Below, one piece after another: positions 1 to 9,114 of a stretch of 64,000 nucleotides of DNA; within the stretch, counting starts at the first letter, position 1; each line of letters opens with the position of its first letter. The DNA is taken from positions 62,001-126,000 of the forward strand of contig NZ_JADMLG010000007.1 in the NCBI RefSeq assembly GCF_015674855.1, given 5' to 3'. Under the pieces are notes generated by a model. That model ran no database searches. It was given only the letters and a program-made list of their open reading frames with translations, and was not told the origin of the DNA. The stretch is from Nocardia bovistercoris. Its GTDB lineage: Bacteria; Actinomycetota; Actinomycetes; Mycobacteriales; Mycobacteriaceae. The translations under genes were made by a program, and so were the position numbers.

Positions 1-1
1 T

Positions 2-289
2 GTCGAGATCGGCGATTATCGGCCGCGAATGCGGATGGGTCTGCACACCGGCTCGCCGCGCGAAATCGGCGGCGACTGGCTCGGCGTCGACGTCACGGTG
101 GCCGCGCGGGTCATGGAAGCGGGTGGCAACGGCAACACCATGATCTCCCAGGCCACCCTGAGCGCACTCGGCGCGGACACCCTCGCCGAACTCGGGCTCG
201 GCGCGAAGCCTTATCGGCGCAGCTTCTTCGCGGCGCCGCTCAACGGCGTGCCCGAGGACCTGCGGATCTTCCGGTTGACCCGTAGCTGA
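2..289 (+). CDS. Adenylate/guanylate cyclase-domain protein, 3' end (partial)
   Basis: This is the last ~95 residues of a gene that begins before the window; the reading frame is open from base 2 and ends at a TGA at 287-289. The sequence RMGLHTGSP, followed by GDWLGVDVTVAARVM and an ISQATL stretch, is the typical C-terminal part of the class III nucleotide cyclase catalytic domain (the G-hTG and GxxVNxAARh motifs). Proteins of this type make cyclic AMP or GMP, or are degenerate sensors. The metal-binding aspartates lie upstream, outside the window, so activity cannot be judged. A histidine kinase with a cyclic-nucleotide-binding domain lies 48 kb downstream, but no functional link can be inferred from the sequence. 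Confidence 0.8.
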   Translation, partial: VEIGDYRPRMRMGLHTGSPREIGGDWLGVDVTVAARVMEAGGNGNTMISQATLSALGADTLAELGLGAKPYRRSFFAAPLNGVPEDLRIFRLTRS

Positions 290-290
290 T

Positions 291-455
291 CTAGAACCAC
301 CAGACCAGCGCGCCAACGGCGGCGAGCAGTCCGCAGACGGCCAGTGCCACGGATGCTGGCCGCGAGGTCTTCCACAGTGAGTAGGACCCGCCGAGTAGGA
401 AGCCCGCCAGGGCGAGGAGGAGGATCACCGATACATCGCTGGACACGTCGAACAT
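291..455 (-). CDS. Small two-helix membrane protein, 54 aa
   Basis: A 54-residue protein starting MFDVSSDVSV. Two hydrophobic segments are visible, about residues 8-24 (ILLLALAGFLLG) and 35-53 (ASVALAVCGLLAAVGALVW), joined by a short loop with K and R, so it is probably an integral membrane protein of two helices. The ATG at 453-455 was chosen over an upstream in-frame start because the upstream part is low-complexity and Arg-rich, and a purine-rich GGAGCGGGGAACGG lies just before this start. It converges with the cyclase gene, their stops being 1 base apart. The family is not recognised and no function is proposed. Confidence 0.5.
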   Translation of the reverse strand: MFDVSSDVSVILLLALAGFLLGGSYSLWKTSRPASVALAVCGLLAAVGALVWWF

Positions 456-510
456 TCTGCCGTTCCCCGCTCCGGTTATCCTCGCCGGGGTCCTGACCTG
501 CTGGAATCTT

Positions 511-530
511 AACAAGCACGCAAGCTTGAT
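511..530. promoter_or_regulatory. Candidate operator upstream of the atuA-like operon
   Basis: CAAGC (513-517) and GCTTG (524-528) form an inverted repeat around six bases in an AT-rich pocket, about 105 bases before the first gene of the catabolic operon. CAAG..CTTG half-sites are common for actinobacterial TetR regulators of acyl-CoA metabolism, and the operon ends in a TetR gene (9115-9726). The assignment is inference from position and symmetry. Confidence 0.35.
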
Positions 531-634
531 TTTTTCTCGCACGGATGTGATGCTGGTCGACGGAACGCGAACGGTTCCGGCGCGGCAATGCGGTCGCGTG
601 CGGTGCGTTCGCCGCACAGGGAGGCGAAAGCCGA

Positions 635-2359
635 ATGGGTAAGCCTGCCGCCGATCCGGACGTGATCCGCATCGGCAACTGTTCCGGGTTCTACGGCGAC
701 CGACGTTCCGCCATGCGGGAAATGCTCGAAGGCGGGCGGCTCGACGTGCTCACCGGCGACTACCTCGCCGAACTCACCATGCTGATCCTCGGCCGCGACC
801 GGATGAAGGATCCGAGCCTCGGCTACGCGAAGACGTTCCTCGCCCAGATCGAGGAATGCCTGGCTCTCGCGTTGGAACGCAAGGTGCGCATCGTGGCGAA
901 CGCGGGCGGGCTGAATCCGGCCGGACTGGCCGAGAAACTGCGCAAGGTGGCCGCTGAACTGGGGCTCGACGCCGCCATCGCGCACGTCGAAGGCGATGAT
1001 CTGCTGCCGCGCGCGGAAGAACTCGGGCTCGGTGCACCACTCACGGCCAATGCCTATCTCGGCGCGTGGGGCATCGCGGCCTGCCTCGATGCGGGCGCGG
1101 ATGTCGTGGTGACCGGGCGGGTCACCGACGCGTCCGTCGTCGTCGGTCCCGCCGCCGATTATTTCGGCTGGAGCACAACGGATTACGATGCGCTCGCGGG
1201 CGCCGTTGCGGCCGGTCACGTGATCGAGTGCGGCACTCAGGCCACCGGCGGCAATTACGCCTTCTTCACCGAACTCGCCGACCTCGGCCGCCCCGGCTTC
1301 CCGATCGCCGAGATCCGCGCCGACGGCAGCAGCGTCATCACCAAACACGAAGGCACCGGCGGATCGGTGACCGTGGATACGGTTCGGGCTCAACTGATGT
1401 ACGAGATCCAGGGCGCGCGGTACGCGGGACCGGATGTCACGACGCGGCTCGACAGCATCGCGCTGAGCCAGGAGGCGCCAGATCGGGTGCGCATCGGCCC
1501 GGTCATCGGCGAGCCGCCGCCGCCCACGCTGAAGGTCTCGCTCAATACCATCGGCGGCTTCCGCAACGAGATGGAATTCGTGCTCACCGGACTCGACATC
1601 GAAGCGAAAGCCGAACTCGCGCGCCGCCAATTGGAATCCTGGCTGCCGGTGCGCCCGGCCGAGCTGGACTGGACGCTCGCGCGGCTCGACCGTCCCGACG
1701 CCGACACCGAGGAAGGCGCGAGCGCACTGTTGCGGTGCGTGGTGCGCGATCCCGATCCGAACAAGGTCGGGCGTGGATTCTCCAATGTCGCTGTCGAACT
1801 CGCGCTGGCGAGTTATCCGGGCTGCACCTTCACCACCCTGCCGGGCAACGGGTCGCCCTACGGGGTGTTCATGGCGGGCTACGTGGATGCCGCCGAGGTG
1901 GCGCACATCGCGGTCCTGCCGGACGGTACGCGGGTCGACATCGTGCCGCCGACCCGCACCGCCGCACTCGAGCCGGTGCCCGAACCCGAACTCCCGCGAC
2001 CATTGCCACGGGGGGCGACCAGGCGCGCGCCGTTGGGTGAGATCGCGTTGGCCCGCAGCGGCGACAAGGGTGGCGACGCGAATATCGGTGTGTGGGTGCG
2101 CACCGAGGAGCAGTGGCGCTGGCTCGTGCACGCCCTCACCGTCGAGGAATTGCGCCGACTGCTGCCCGAAGTCGGTGAACTGCCCGTCACCCGGCACGTG
2201 CTGCCCGACCTGCGAGCCGTCAACTTCGTGGTGTCGGGGCTGCTCGGCGAAGGCGTGGCCTATCAGGCGCGATTCGACCCGCAGGCAAAGGGACTCGGCG
2301 AGTGGTTGCGCTCCCGATACGTCGACCTGCCTGTCGACCTGCGCCGTGTTTCCGCATGA
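635..2359 (+). CDS. AtuA family protein (acyclic terpene utilization, DUF1446)
   Basis: A 574-aa protein of the AtuA/DUF1446 family. The large N-terminal domain (about residues 10-445) carries the family signature IRIGNCSGFYGD, then LTGDYLAELTM, VANAGGLNP and VVVTGRVTDASV. A C-terminal AtuA-like ferredoxin-fold domain (about 465-570) begins at LARSGDKGGDANIGVWV. In Pseudomonas AtuA is essential for growth on citronellol and geraniol, but its exact reaction is not settled; a hydratase or acyl-CoA-binding role has been suggested. Here it is first in a run of seven genes, and the next gene overlaps it by 4 bases (ATGA), so translation is probably coupled. A GGGAGG lies ahead of the chosen ATG. 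Confidence 0.85.
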   Translation: MGKPAADPDVIRIGNCSGFYGDRRSAMREMLEGGRLDVLTGDYLAELTMLILGRDRMKDPSLGYAKTFLAQIEECLALALERKVRIVANAGGLNPAGLAEKLRKVAAELGLDAAIAHVEGDDLLPRAEELGLGAPLTANAYLGAWGIAACLDAGADVVVTGRVTDASVVVGPAADYFGWSTTDYDALAGAVAAGHVIECGTQATGGNYAFFTELADLGRPGFPIAEIRADGSSVITKHEGTGGSVTVDTVRAQLMYEIQGARYAGPDVTTRLDSIALSQEAPDRVRIGPVIGEPPPPTLKVSLNTIGGFRNEMEFVLTGLDIEAKAELARRQLESWLPVRPAELDWTLARLDRPDADTEEGASALLRCVVRDPDPNKVGRGFSNVAVELALASYPGCTFTTLPGNGSPYGVFMAGYVDAAEVAHIAVLPDGTRVDIVPPTRTAALEPVPEPELPRPLPRGATRRAPLGEIALARSGDKGGDANIGVWVRTEEQWRWLVHALTVEELRRLLPEVGELPVTRHVLPDLRAVNFVVSGLLGEGVAYQARFDPQAKGLGEWLRSRYVDLPVDLRRVSA

Positions 2360-3534
2360 CATCGAACGACGAGGCATCGACCGTGAATTCACCGTGGACC
2401 ACCCGGGAACGGCGTGAATTACGCGCCACTGTAAGGGCTTTCGCCGAGCGCGAGATCCTTCCCTATCTCGACGACTGGGAGCGCGATGGCGAGATCCCTC
2501 GCGAATTGCACAAGAAGGCAGGCGAACTGGGGCTGCTCGGCATCCAGTTCCCCGAAGCCTGCGGCGGTTCCGGCGGTGACGGTATCGACGCCACGATCGT
2601 CTGTGAGGAACTGCATCAGGCCGGATGCTCCGGCGGACTGTTCGCCTCCCTGTTCACCTGCGGCATCGCGGTGCCGCACATCATCGCCTCCGGAAACCGG
2701 GACCTGATCGACCGTTTCGCGAAGCCGACGCTCGCGGGCGAGCTCATCGGGTCGCTGGCCATCACCGAACCCGGCGGCGGCTCGGACGTCGGGCATCTCA
2801 CCACCACCGCGCGCCGCGACGGCGACCACTACATCGTGAACGGCGCCAAGACCTACATCACCTCCGGCTGCCGCGCCGATTTCGTGGTGACGGCGGTGCG
2901 CACCGGCGGCCCCGGCTCCGGCGGCATCTCCTTGCTCGTGGTCGAGCGCGGCACACCGGGTTTCACCGTCAGCCGCAAACTCGACAAGATGGGGTGGCGC
3001 GCCTCCGATACGGCCGAACTGTCGTATGTGGATGTGCGGGTGCCGGTTTCCGATCTGGTCGGCCCGGAGAATTCCGGATTCCTCCAGATCGCGGGCGCGT
3101 TCGTGAGTGAACGCGTCGGTCTCGCGGTGCAGGCGTATGCGCAGGCGCAGCGGTGCCTCGATCTCACCTTGGACTGGGTGCGTGCCCGCGAGACCTTCGG
3201 GCGCCCGCTCATCAGCAGGCAGGCGGTGCAGAACACGGTGACCGAAATGGCGCGGCGCATCGATGTCGCCAGGGTGTACACGCGGGAGGTCGCACGGCGC
3301 AGCGCCGAGGGTGAGACCGACCTCATCGCGGAAGTGTGCTTCGCCAAGAACACCGCGGTCGAGGCGGGCGAATGGGTCGCCAACCAGGCCGTGCAGTTGT
3401 TCGGCGGACTCGGCTATATGCGCGAATCCGAGGTGGAACGCCAGTACCGTGACATCCGCATCCTCGGCATAGGCGGCGGCACCACCGAAATTCTCACCGG
3501 ACTGGCGGCGAAGCGATTGGGGTATCAGTCATGA
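2356..3534 (+). CDS. Acyl-CoA dehydrogenase (AtuD/FadE type)
   Basis: A 392-aa flavoprotein predicted to oxidise an acyl-CoA to the 2-enoyl-CoA. Visible are ITEPGGGSDVGHL (FAD/substrate signature, ~residues 135-147), the substrate loop FVSERVGLA (~250), and the C-terminal ACAD signature (QLFGGLGYM, then YRDIRILGIGGGTTEI). At the usual MCAD catalytic-glutamate position this protein has Gly (GIGGGT in place of IYEGT). The Glu in SERVGLA fits the alternative position used by isovaleryl- and long-chain-type enzymes, which suggests a branched substrate. The ATG overlaps the atuA-like stop (ATGA) and was preferred to the longer frame start at 2302, which lies inside atuA. The stop overlaps the next gene by 4 bases. 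Confidence 0.88.
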   Translation: MTSNDEASTVNSPWTTRERRELRATVRAFAEREILPYLDDWERDGEIPRELHKKAGELGLLGIQFPEACGGSGGDGIDATIVCEELHQAGCSGGLFASLFTCGIAVPHIIASGNRDLIDRFAKPTLAGELIGSLAITEPGGGSDVGHLTTTARRDGDHYIVNGAKTYITSGCRADFVVTAVRTGGPGSGGISLLVVERGTPGFTVSRKLDKMGWRASDTAELSYVDVRVPVSDLVGPENSGFLQIAGAFVSERVGLAVQAYAQAQRCLDLTLDWVRARETFGRPLISRQAVQNTVTEMARRIDVARVYTREVARRSAEGETDLIAEVCFAKNTAVEAGEWVANQAVQLFGGLGYMRESEVERQYRDIRILGIGGGTTEILTGLAAKRLGYQS

Positions 3535-5129
3535 CGGTATTGCGCAGCGCGCTGGACAGCGGGTCGGCGGAATATCTCGCGGCCGCCGCGGCGATGGACG
3601 GGAAACTCACCGAGATCGAGGGCGAATTCGCCAAGGCCGTCGCGGGCGGCGGACCGGACAAGCTGGCGCGGCATCGCAAGCGCGGCAAACTCACCGCGCG
3701 CGAACGCATCGAACTGCTCGTAGACGAGGATTCGCCGTTCCTCGAACTGTGCCCGCTCGCGGCCTGGGGCAGCGAATTCCAGGTCGGCGCCAGCGTGATC
3801 GCGGGCATCGGCATCGTGGCAGGCGTCGAATGCGTGATCGTCGCGCCCGATCCGACGGTGCGCGGCGGCACCTCGAATCCGTGGACGCTGCGTAAGAATC
3901 TGCGCGTCAACGATATCGCCATGGAGAATCGGCTGCCGGTGATCGGACTCGTCGAATCCGGCGGCGCGGATCTGCCGACGCAGAAAGAGGTCTTCGTGCC
4001 CGGCGGCCGGATGTTCCGCGACCTGACCAGGTTGTCGGCGGCGGGTATCCCGACCATCGCACTGGTCTTCGGCAATTCCACCGCGGGCGGGGCCTATATC
4101 CCCGGCATGTCCGACTACACGGTCATGATCAAGGAGCGTTCCAAGGTATTCCTCGGCGGGCCGCCGCTGGTGAAGATGGCCACCGGTGAGGAATCCGACG
4201 ACGAATCCCTCGGCGGCGCGGAAATGCACGCCAGGGTCTCCGGACTCGCCGACTACCTGGCCGCCGACGAACAGGACGCGATCCGCATCGGCCGGTCCAT
4301 CGTGAAACGCCTGAACTGGACCAAACGCGGTCCGCGCCCGCGCGCCGAGGTACTAGAGCCCCGATTCGATCAGGAAGAACTGCTCGGTATCGTGCCGAGC
4401 GATCTGAAGATTCCGTTCGATCCGCGCGAGGTGATCGCGCGGGTGGTGGACGACTCCGATTTCGACGAGTTCAAACCGCTCTACGGCAGCAGCCTGGTCA
4501 CCGGATGGGCGGAACTGCACGGATATCCGGTGGGCATCCTCGCCAACGCGCGCGGCGTGCTGTTCTCCGAGGAATCCCAGAAGGCCGCGCAGTTCATCCA
4601 ATTGGCGAATCGGAAGAACACGCCGCTGCTGTTCCTGCACAACACCACCGGCTATATGGTCGGTCGCGAATTCGAGCAGAAGGGCATCATCAAGCACGGG
4701 GCGATGATGATCAACGCGGTCTCCAACTCGAAGGTGCCGCACCTCACGCTGCTGATGGGCGCCTCCTACGGCGCCGGGCACTACGGGATGTGCGGGCGCG
4801 CCTACGATCCGCGGTTCGTCTTCGCTTGGCCGAGCGCCAAATCCGCGGTGATGGGCGGCGCGCAACTGGCCGGTGTGATCTCGATCGTCGGGCGCGCCGC
4901 GACCGAGGCCAAGGGGTTGCCGTTCGACGAAGCGGCCGACGCGGGGATGCGCGCGGCGATCGAGGCGCAGATCGAGGCGGAGTCACTGCCCATGTTCATG
5001 TCGGGGCGGCTCTACGACGACGGCGTGATCGATCCGCGCGACACCCGCACGGTATTGGGAATGGCCCTGTCGGCCGTCCACAATGCCCCGATCGAAGGCG
5101 CCGACGGTTTCGGCGTCTTCCGGATGTGA
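3531..5129 (+). CDS. Acyl-CoA carboxylase beta subunit (carboxyltransferase; MccB/AtuC type)
   Basis: A 532-aa carboxyltransferase subunit of a two-component biotin-dependent acyl-CoA carboxylase. It begins with the usual N-terminal segment (KLTARERIELLVDEDSPFLEL) and contains the acyl-CoA-binding half (VESGGADLPTQ, GNSTAGGAYIPGMSDY) and the carboxybiotin-binding half (LFLHNTTGYMVG, LLMGASYGAGHYGMCGRAYD). Length and motifs match methylcrotonyl-CoA and geranyl-CoA carboxylase beta subunits better than propionyl- or acetyl-CoA enzymes. The alpha partner follows 8 bases later. With an AtuA-like protein upstream, the substrate may be geranyl-CoA or another beta-methyl enoyl-CoA; leucine-derived methylcrotonyl-CoA is the main alternative. 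Confidence 0.9.
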   Translation: MTVLRSALDSGSAEYLAAAAAMDGKLTEIEGEFAKAVAGGGPDKLARHRKRGKLTARERIELLVDEDSPFLELCPLAAWGSEFQVGASVIAGIGIVAGVECVIVAPDPTVRGGTSNPWTLRKNLRVNDIAMENRLPVIGLVESGGADLPTQKEVFVPGGRMFRDLTRLSAAGIPTIALVFGNSTAGGAYIPGMSDYTVMIKERSKVFLGGPPLVKMATGEESDDESLGGAEMHARVSGLADYLAADEQDAIRIGRSIVKRLNWTKRGPRPRAEVLEPRFDQEELLGIVPSDLKIPFDPREVIARVVDDSDFDEFKPLYGSSLVTGWAELHGYPVGILANARGVLFSEESQKAAQFIQLANRKNTPLLFLHNTTGYMVGREFEQKGIIKHGAMMINAVSNSKVPHLTLLMGASYGAGHYGMCGRAYDPRFVFAWPSAKSAVMGGAQLAGVISIVGRAATEAKGLPFDEAADAGMRAAIEAQIEAESLPMFMSGRLYDDGVIDPRDTRTVLGMALSAVHNAPIEGADGFGVFRM

Positions 5130-5137
5130 GGCAAGAC

Positions 5138-7138
5138 ATGACGGTGCTTGTCGCCAATCGCGGCGAGATCGCGCGGCGGGTGTTCGCCACCTGCCGCCGC
5201 ATGGGTATCGGCACGGTCGCGGTGTATTCCGACGCCGACGCGGCGGCCCCCCACGTCGCCGAGGCCGATGCCGCGGTGCGGCTGCCTGGCAATACGCCCG
5301 CCGAAACCTATCTGCGCGGTGATCTCGTCATCGAGGCGGCGCTGTCGGCGGGTGCGGAGGCGATCCACCCCGGCTACGGATTCCTCTCGGAGAATGCCGA
5401 TTTCGCGCGGGCGGTGATCGCGGCGGGGTTGACCTGGATCGGTCCGTCGGTCGAGGCGATCGAACAAATGGGTTCGAAGGTCGCGGCCAAGAAGATGATG
5501 GACGCCGCGGGTGTTCCGGTGCTGGCGGAACTCGATCCAGCCCAGGTCACCGCCGCCCAGCTGCCGGTGCTGGTCAAAGCGTCGGCGGGTGGCGGCGGAC
5601 GCGGTATGCGGGTGGTGCGCGAACTCGCCGAGTTGACACCGCAGATCGAGGCCGCGCGCCGCGAGGCGCAGTCCGCGTTCGGCGATCCGACGGTGTTCTG
5701 TGAGCGTTACCTCGAGACCGGACGGCATATCGAGGTGCAGGTCATGGCGGATGCGCACGGTCGCACGTTGGCGGTGGGTGAACGCGAGTGCTCGATCCAG
5801 CGCAGGCATCAGAAGGTGGTGGAGGAGGCGCCGTCGCCGCTGGTCGAGCGCACACCGGGGATGCGGGAGCGGCTGTTCGAGGCGGCGCGGCTGGCCGCCG
5901 AGGCCATCGGTTACACCGGGGCGGGCACCGTCGAATTCCTCGCCGACGAAGCCGGGGAGTTCTTCTTCCTGGAGATGAACACCCGCCTCCAGGTGGAGCA
6001 TCCGGTGACCGAATGCACCACCGGACTCGATCTGGTTCGCCTTCAGATCGAAATCGCCTCCGGGGCAGCGCTGCCCGAGCGGCCGCCCGCCATGCGCGGA
6101 CATTCGATCGAGGTCAGGCTCTACGCCGAGGATCCGGCCAACGACTGGCAGCCACAGAGCGGAACTGTGCATCGTTTCGAAATACCCTCGGTGCGAAGCG
6201 AGTTCGAGTTGTTCGACGGTGCGGGCGTGCGTCTCGACACGGGGGTGGTCGACGGGTCGGTGGTCGGGGTGCACTACGACCCGATGTTGGCCAAGGTCAT
6301 CTCCTACGCCGAAACCCGCACCGAGGCAGCGCGACTGCTCGCCGCGGCGCTGCATCGAGCCCACATTCACGGGCTGGTGACCAACCGCGATCTGCTGGTT
6401 CGCGTGCTACGGCACCCGGCCTTCCTCGCGGGCGACACCGACACCGCGTTCTTCACCACCCACGGGCTCGACACGCTCGCCGCACCGCTGGTCTCGGAAT
6501 CCGACGCGGCGCTGTCGATCGTGGCCGCCGCCCTTGCCGACGCCGCGGCCAACCGCCGCGCGGCGCGGGTGGGCGGCGGGTTGCCGAGTGGCTGGCGCAA
6601 TCTGCCCGCGCCATCGCAGCGCAAGTCCTACGAGGCACGGTCCGGCGAAATCCACGAGGTGGGTTACCGGTTCGGCCGGGGTGGGCGGGTCGCCGTAGCA
6701 GGCCACGACGGGCTGGAACTGGTGGCGGCGGAACCGGAACGGGTCGTGCTCGCGGTTCCCGGTGCGCGCGGTCCGGTGCGCAGGCAGTTCGAGGTCGCCC
6801 GCTACGGGGATCTGGTGTGCGTGGATTCGCCGCTCGGGCCGGTGAGCGCGCGGCGTCTGCCCCGGTTCAGCGATCCGGCCGATCAGGTCGCGACCGGGTC
6901 GCTGCTCGCGCCGATGCCGGGCAGCGTGATCCGGGTCGGCGCGCGGGTCGGTGACCGGGTCGAGCAGGGGCAGCCGATCCTGTGGCTGGAGGCGATGAAG
7001 ATGGAGCACACCGTCGCCGCCCCCGCCGCGGGCGTGCTCAGCGCCCTCGAGGTGAGCGTCGGGCAGCAGGTCGATATCGGCGTGGTCCTCGCGGTGGTCG
7101 ACCCCGACACAGCGCCCACCGAATCCGCACAGGCATGA
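5138..7138 (+). CDS. Acyl-CoA carboxylase alpha subunit (biotin carboxylase + BCCP; MccA/AtuF type)
   Basis: A 666-aa subunit. The biotin carboxylase domain (about 1-445) begins LVANRGEIARRVF and shows the ATP-grasp loop KASAGGGGRGM (~148-157), the EVQVMAD and RECSIQRRHQK motifs, and EMNTRLQVEH. A linker region follows, then a biotin-carrier domain with EAMKMEH at 618-624, where K621 is the expected biotinylated lysine. It carboxylates biotin with ATP and bicarbonate for transfer by the beta subunit just upstream. The ATG at 5138 was chosen because translation from it starts exactly at the conserved NRGEIA segment; the open frame extends far upstream only inside the beta gene. Confidence 0.92.
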   Translation: MTVLVANRGEIARRVFATCRRMGIGTVAVYSDADAAAPHVAEADAAVRLPGNTPAETYLRGDLVIEAALSAGAEAIHPGYGFLSENADFARAVIAAGLTWIGPSVEAIEQMGSKVAAKKMMDAAGVPVLAELDPAQVTAAQLPVLVKASAGGGGRGMRVVRELAELTPQIEAARREAQSAFGDPTVFCERYLETGRHIEVQVMADAHGRTLAVGERECSIQRRHQKVVEEAPSPLVERTPGMRERLFEAARLAAEAIGYTGAGTVEFLADEAGEFFFLEMNTRLQVEHPVTECTTGLDLVRLQIEIASGAALPERPPAMRGHSIEVRLYAEDPANDWQPQSGTVHRFEIPSVRSEFELFDGAGVRLDTGVVDGSVVGVHYDPMLAKVISYAETRTEAARLLAAALHRAHIHGLVTNRDLLVRVLRHPAFLAGDTDTAFFTTHGLDTLAAPLVSESDAALSIVAAALADAAANRRAARVGGGLPSGWRNLPAPSQRKSYEARSGEIHEVGYRFGRGGRVAVAGHDGLELVAAEPERVVLAVPGARGPVRRQFEVARYGDLVCVDSPLGPVSARRLPRFSDPADQVATGSLLAPMPGSVIRVGARVGDRVEQGQPILWLEAMKMEHTVAAPAAGVLSALEVSVGQQVDIGVVLAVVDPDTAPTESAQA

Positions 7139-7154
7139 ATCAGGAGTACCGAGT

Positions 7155-8315
7155 ATGAGTTTCATCGAATCCGACGAGCGCAAGGCCCTGCGGTCCGCTG
7201 TTTCGGCGCTCGCCGCCAAGTACAGCTACCGCGACTACGTGGTGCACAAGGCGCGCAAGAACGAGCCGCTCACCGAATTGTGGGACGAGGCGGGCAAACT
7301 CGGCCTTCTCGGCGTGAACCTGCCGGAGGAGTACGGCGGCGGCGGTGCGGGCATGTACGAACTGTCGCTGGTGCTCGAGGAACTGTCCGCGCACGGCGCG
7401 GGCCTGCTGCTGATGGTGGTGTCGCCTGCCATCTGCGGCACGATCATCACGAAATACGGTACGGACGAGCAGAAGCAGCTGTGGCTGCCGAAGCTGGCCG
7501 ACGGCAGTGCCAAGATGGTCTTCGGCATCACCGAACCCGACGCCGGATCCAATTCGCACCAGATCACCACCACCGCGCGCCGCGACGGTGACGACTGGAT
7601 TCTCAACGGCCGCAAGATCTTCATCTCCGGTGTGGATCAGGCCGAGGCGGTGCTCATCGTGTCGCGCACCGAGGACCACAAGACCGGCAAACTCAAGCCC
7701 GCGCTGTTCATCGTGCCCACCGACGCACCCGGTTTCACCAAGGTGGCTCAGGAGATGGACATCATCGAGCCGGACCACCAGTACAACCTGTTCCTCGACG
7801 ATGTCCGGCTGCCGTCCACCGCGCTGGTCGGCAGGGAGGACGCCGCACTCATGCAATTGTTCGCGGGCCTGAACCCGGAGCGGATCATGGGCGCGGCGAT
7901 GGCCGTCGGCATGGGTCGTTACGCGGTGGACCGCGCGGTGGAATACGCCAAGGAACGCACCGTCTGGAAGACCCCGATCGGCGCGCACCAGGGTATCGCG
8001 CATCCGTTGGCGCAGGTCAAGGTCGAAATCGAACTTGCGAAGTTGATGATGCAGAAGGCCGCCGCGCTCTACGACGCCGGTGACGAGATGGGCGCGGCCG
8101 AAGCCGCGAACATGGCGAAATACGCCGCGGCCGAAGCCAGTATCAAAGCACTGGATCAGGCCATCCAGACCCACGGTGGCGCCGGGTTGACCAAGGACTA
8201 CGGGCTGGCCGCCATGTTGGCCGCCGCCCGCATCGGTCGCATCGCTCCGGTGAGTCGCGAGATGGTGCTGAACTTCGTCGCCCAGCATTCGCTCGGGCTG
8301 CCGAAATCGTACTGA
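7155..8315 (+). CDS. Acyl-CoA dehydrogenase (second of the operon)
   Basis: A 386-aa acyl-CoA dehydrogenase. The N-terminal helical part has PEEYGGGGAGM. The FAD/substrate signature GITEPDAGSNSHQITTTA lies at about residues 121-138, and the C-terminal part has IQTHGGAGLTKDYGL. As in the first dehydrogenase, the MCAD-type catalytic Glu is absent (RIAPVSREM stands at that place), while the Glu of LNPERIMGA fits the isovaleryl-CoA-dehydrogenase-type position. It may act on a shorter or later intermediate than the first enzyme. It starts 16 bases after the carboxylase alpha stop, preceded by CAGGAGT, and its TGA overlaps a possible upstream start of the next gene by 1 base. Confidence 0.88.
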   Translation: MSFIESDERKALRSAVSALAAKYSYRDYVVHKARKNEPLTELWDEAGKLGLLGVNLPEEYGGGGAGMYELSLVLEELSAHGAGLLLMVVSPAICGTIITKYGTDEQKQLWLPKLADGSAKMVFGITEPDAGSNSHQITTTARRDGDDWILNGRKIFISGVDQAEAVLIVSRTEDHKTGKLKPALFIVPTDAPGFTKVAQEMDIIEPDHQYNLFLDDVRLPSTALVGREDAALMQLFAGLNPERIMGAAMAVGMGRYAVDRAVEYAKERTVWKTPIGAHQGIAHPLAQVKVEIELAKLMMQKAAALYDAGDEMGAAEAANMAKYAAAEASIKALDQAIQTHGGAGLTKDYGLAAMLAAARIGRIAPVSREMVLNFVAQHSLGLPKSY

Positions 8316-8338
8316 TGGCAGCGGATTCGGAGGCTCCC

Positions 8339-9109
8339 ATGACCGACCCCTACGTGCGCTACGAGGTGCGCGACGGTTTCGCGACCCTCACCCTCGACTC
8401 ACCGCACAACCGTAACGCGCTGTCGTCACGCTTGGTCGGCGAACTGCTGCGTGGCCTCGACGGCGCGGCCGCCGATCCGGATGTGCGCGGAATCGTATTG
8501 GCGCACACCGGGAACACCTTCTGCGCAGGCGCGGATCTCAGCGAGGCCGCGGACGCCGATCCGGCGGTGGCCGCCGACGACCGGACCAGGGTGATGATCG
8601 GGGTGCTGCGCCGCCTGGTGGAAATCCCCAAGCCGGTGATCGCGCGCGTCGACGGCAATGTGCGCGCGGGCGGCATGGGAATCGTGGCCGCCTGCGACCT
8701 CGTCGTCGCCGGTCCCGCCAGCTCCTTCGCGCTGACCGAAGTGCGAATCGGCTTGGCGCCGTTCATGATCTCGCTGACCCTGCTGCCGCGACTCGATCCG
8801 CGCGCGGCGAGCCGCTACTACCTGACCGGTGAGAAGTTCGACGCCGCGACCGCCACGGCCATCGGCCTGGTCACGGTCACCGCCGATGACCCCGCCGCCG
8901 AGGTCGCGCGGCTGTGCGGGGAACTGCGCAAGGGCGCACCGCAGGGCCTCGCCGAAGCCAAGCGGCTGGTGAACGCCGACCTGCTCGCCGGATTCGACGC
9001 CTCCGCCGAAGAGCTCGCGCGGCGTTCGGCGAGCTTCTTCGGAACTCCCGAGGTGCTCGAGGGCATGACGGCCTTCCTCGAGCGCCGCCCGCCCGCCTGG
9101 GCAGAATAA
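8339..9109 (+). CDS. Enoyl-CoA hydratase/isomerase family protein (AtuE/LiuC-like position)
   Basis: A 256-aa crotonase-fold protein. LDSPHNRNALSSRLV and HTGNTFCAGADLSE form the first oxyanion-hole region, and DGNVRAGGMGIVAACDLVVA the second. The first catalytic Glu of enoyl-CoA hydratase is plausibly the E of LTEVRIG. The second Glu position appears to be Arg (AASRYYLTG), so a mechanism closer to the glutaconyl-CoA-type hydratases is possible. The ATG at 8339 was chosen because GGAGG stands 5 bases before it; an in-frame ATG at 8315 is the alternative. By position it would hydrate the carboxylated enoyl-CoA made by the upstream carboxylase. Confidence 0.85.
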   Translation: MTDPYVRYEVRDGFATLTLDSPHNRNALSSRLVGELLRGLDGAAADPDVRGIVLAHTGNTFCAGADLSEAADADPAVAADDRTRVMIGVLRRLVEIPKPVIARVDGNVRAGGMGIVAACDLVVAGPASSFALTEVRIGLAPFMISLTLLPRLDPRAASRYYLTGEKFDAATATAIGLVTVTADDPAAEVARLCGELRKGAPQGLAEAKRLVNADLLAGFDASAEELARRSASFFGTPEVLEGMTAFLERRPPAWAE

Positions 9110-9114
9110 CGACC

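Noticed and set aside
509..2392. Long minus-strand frame opposite the atuA-like gene
   Set aside because: It is a GC-rich shadow of the + strand gene, with Arg/His/Gly-rich sequence and no family motifs; the + strand frame has complete AtuA motifs.
4505..5137. Upstream extension of the carboxylase alpha frame
   Set aside because: It lies inside the beta-subunit gene and is Arg-rich; the conserved protein begins at 5138.
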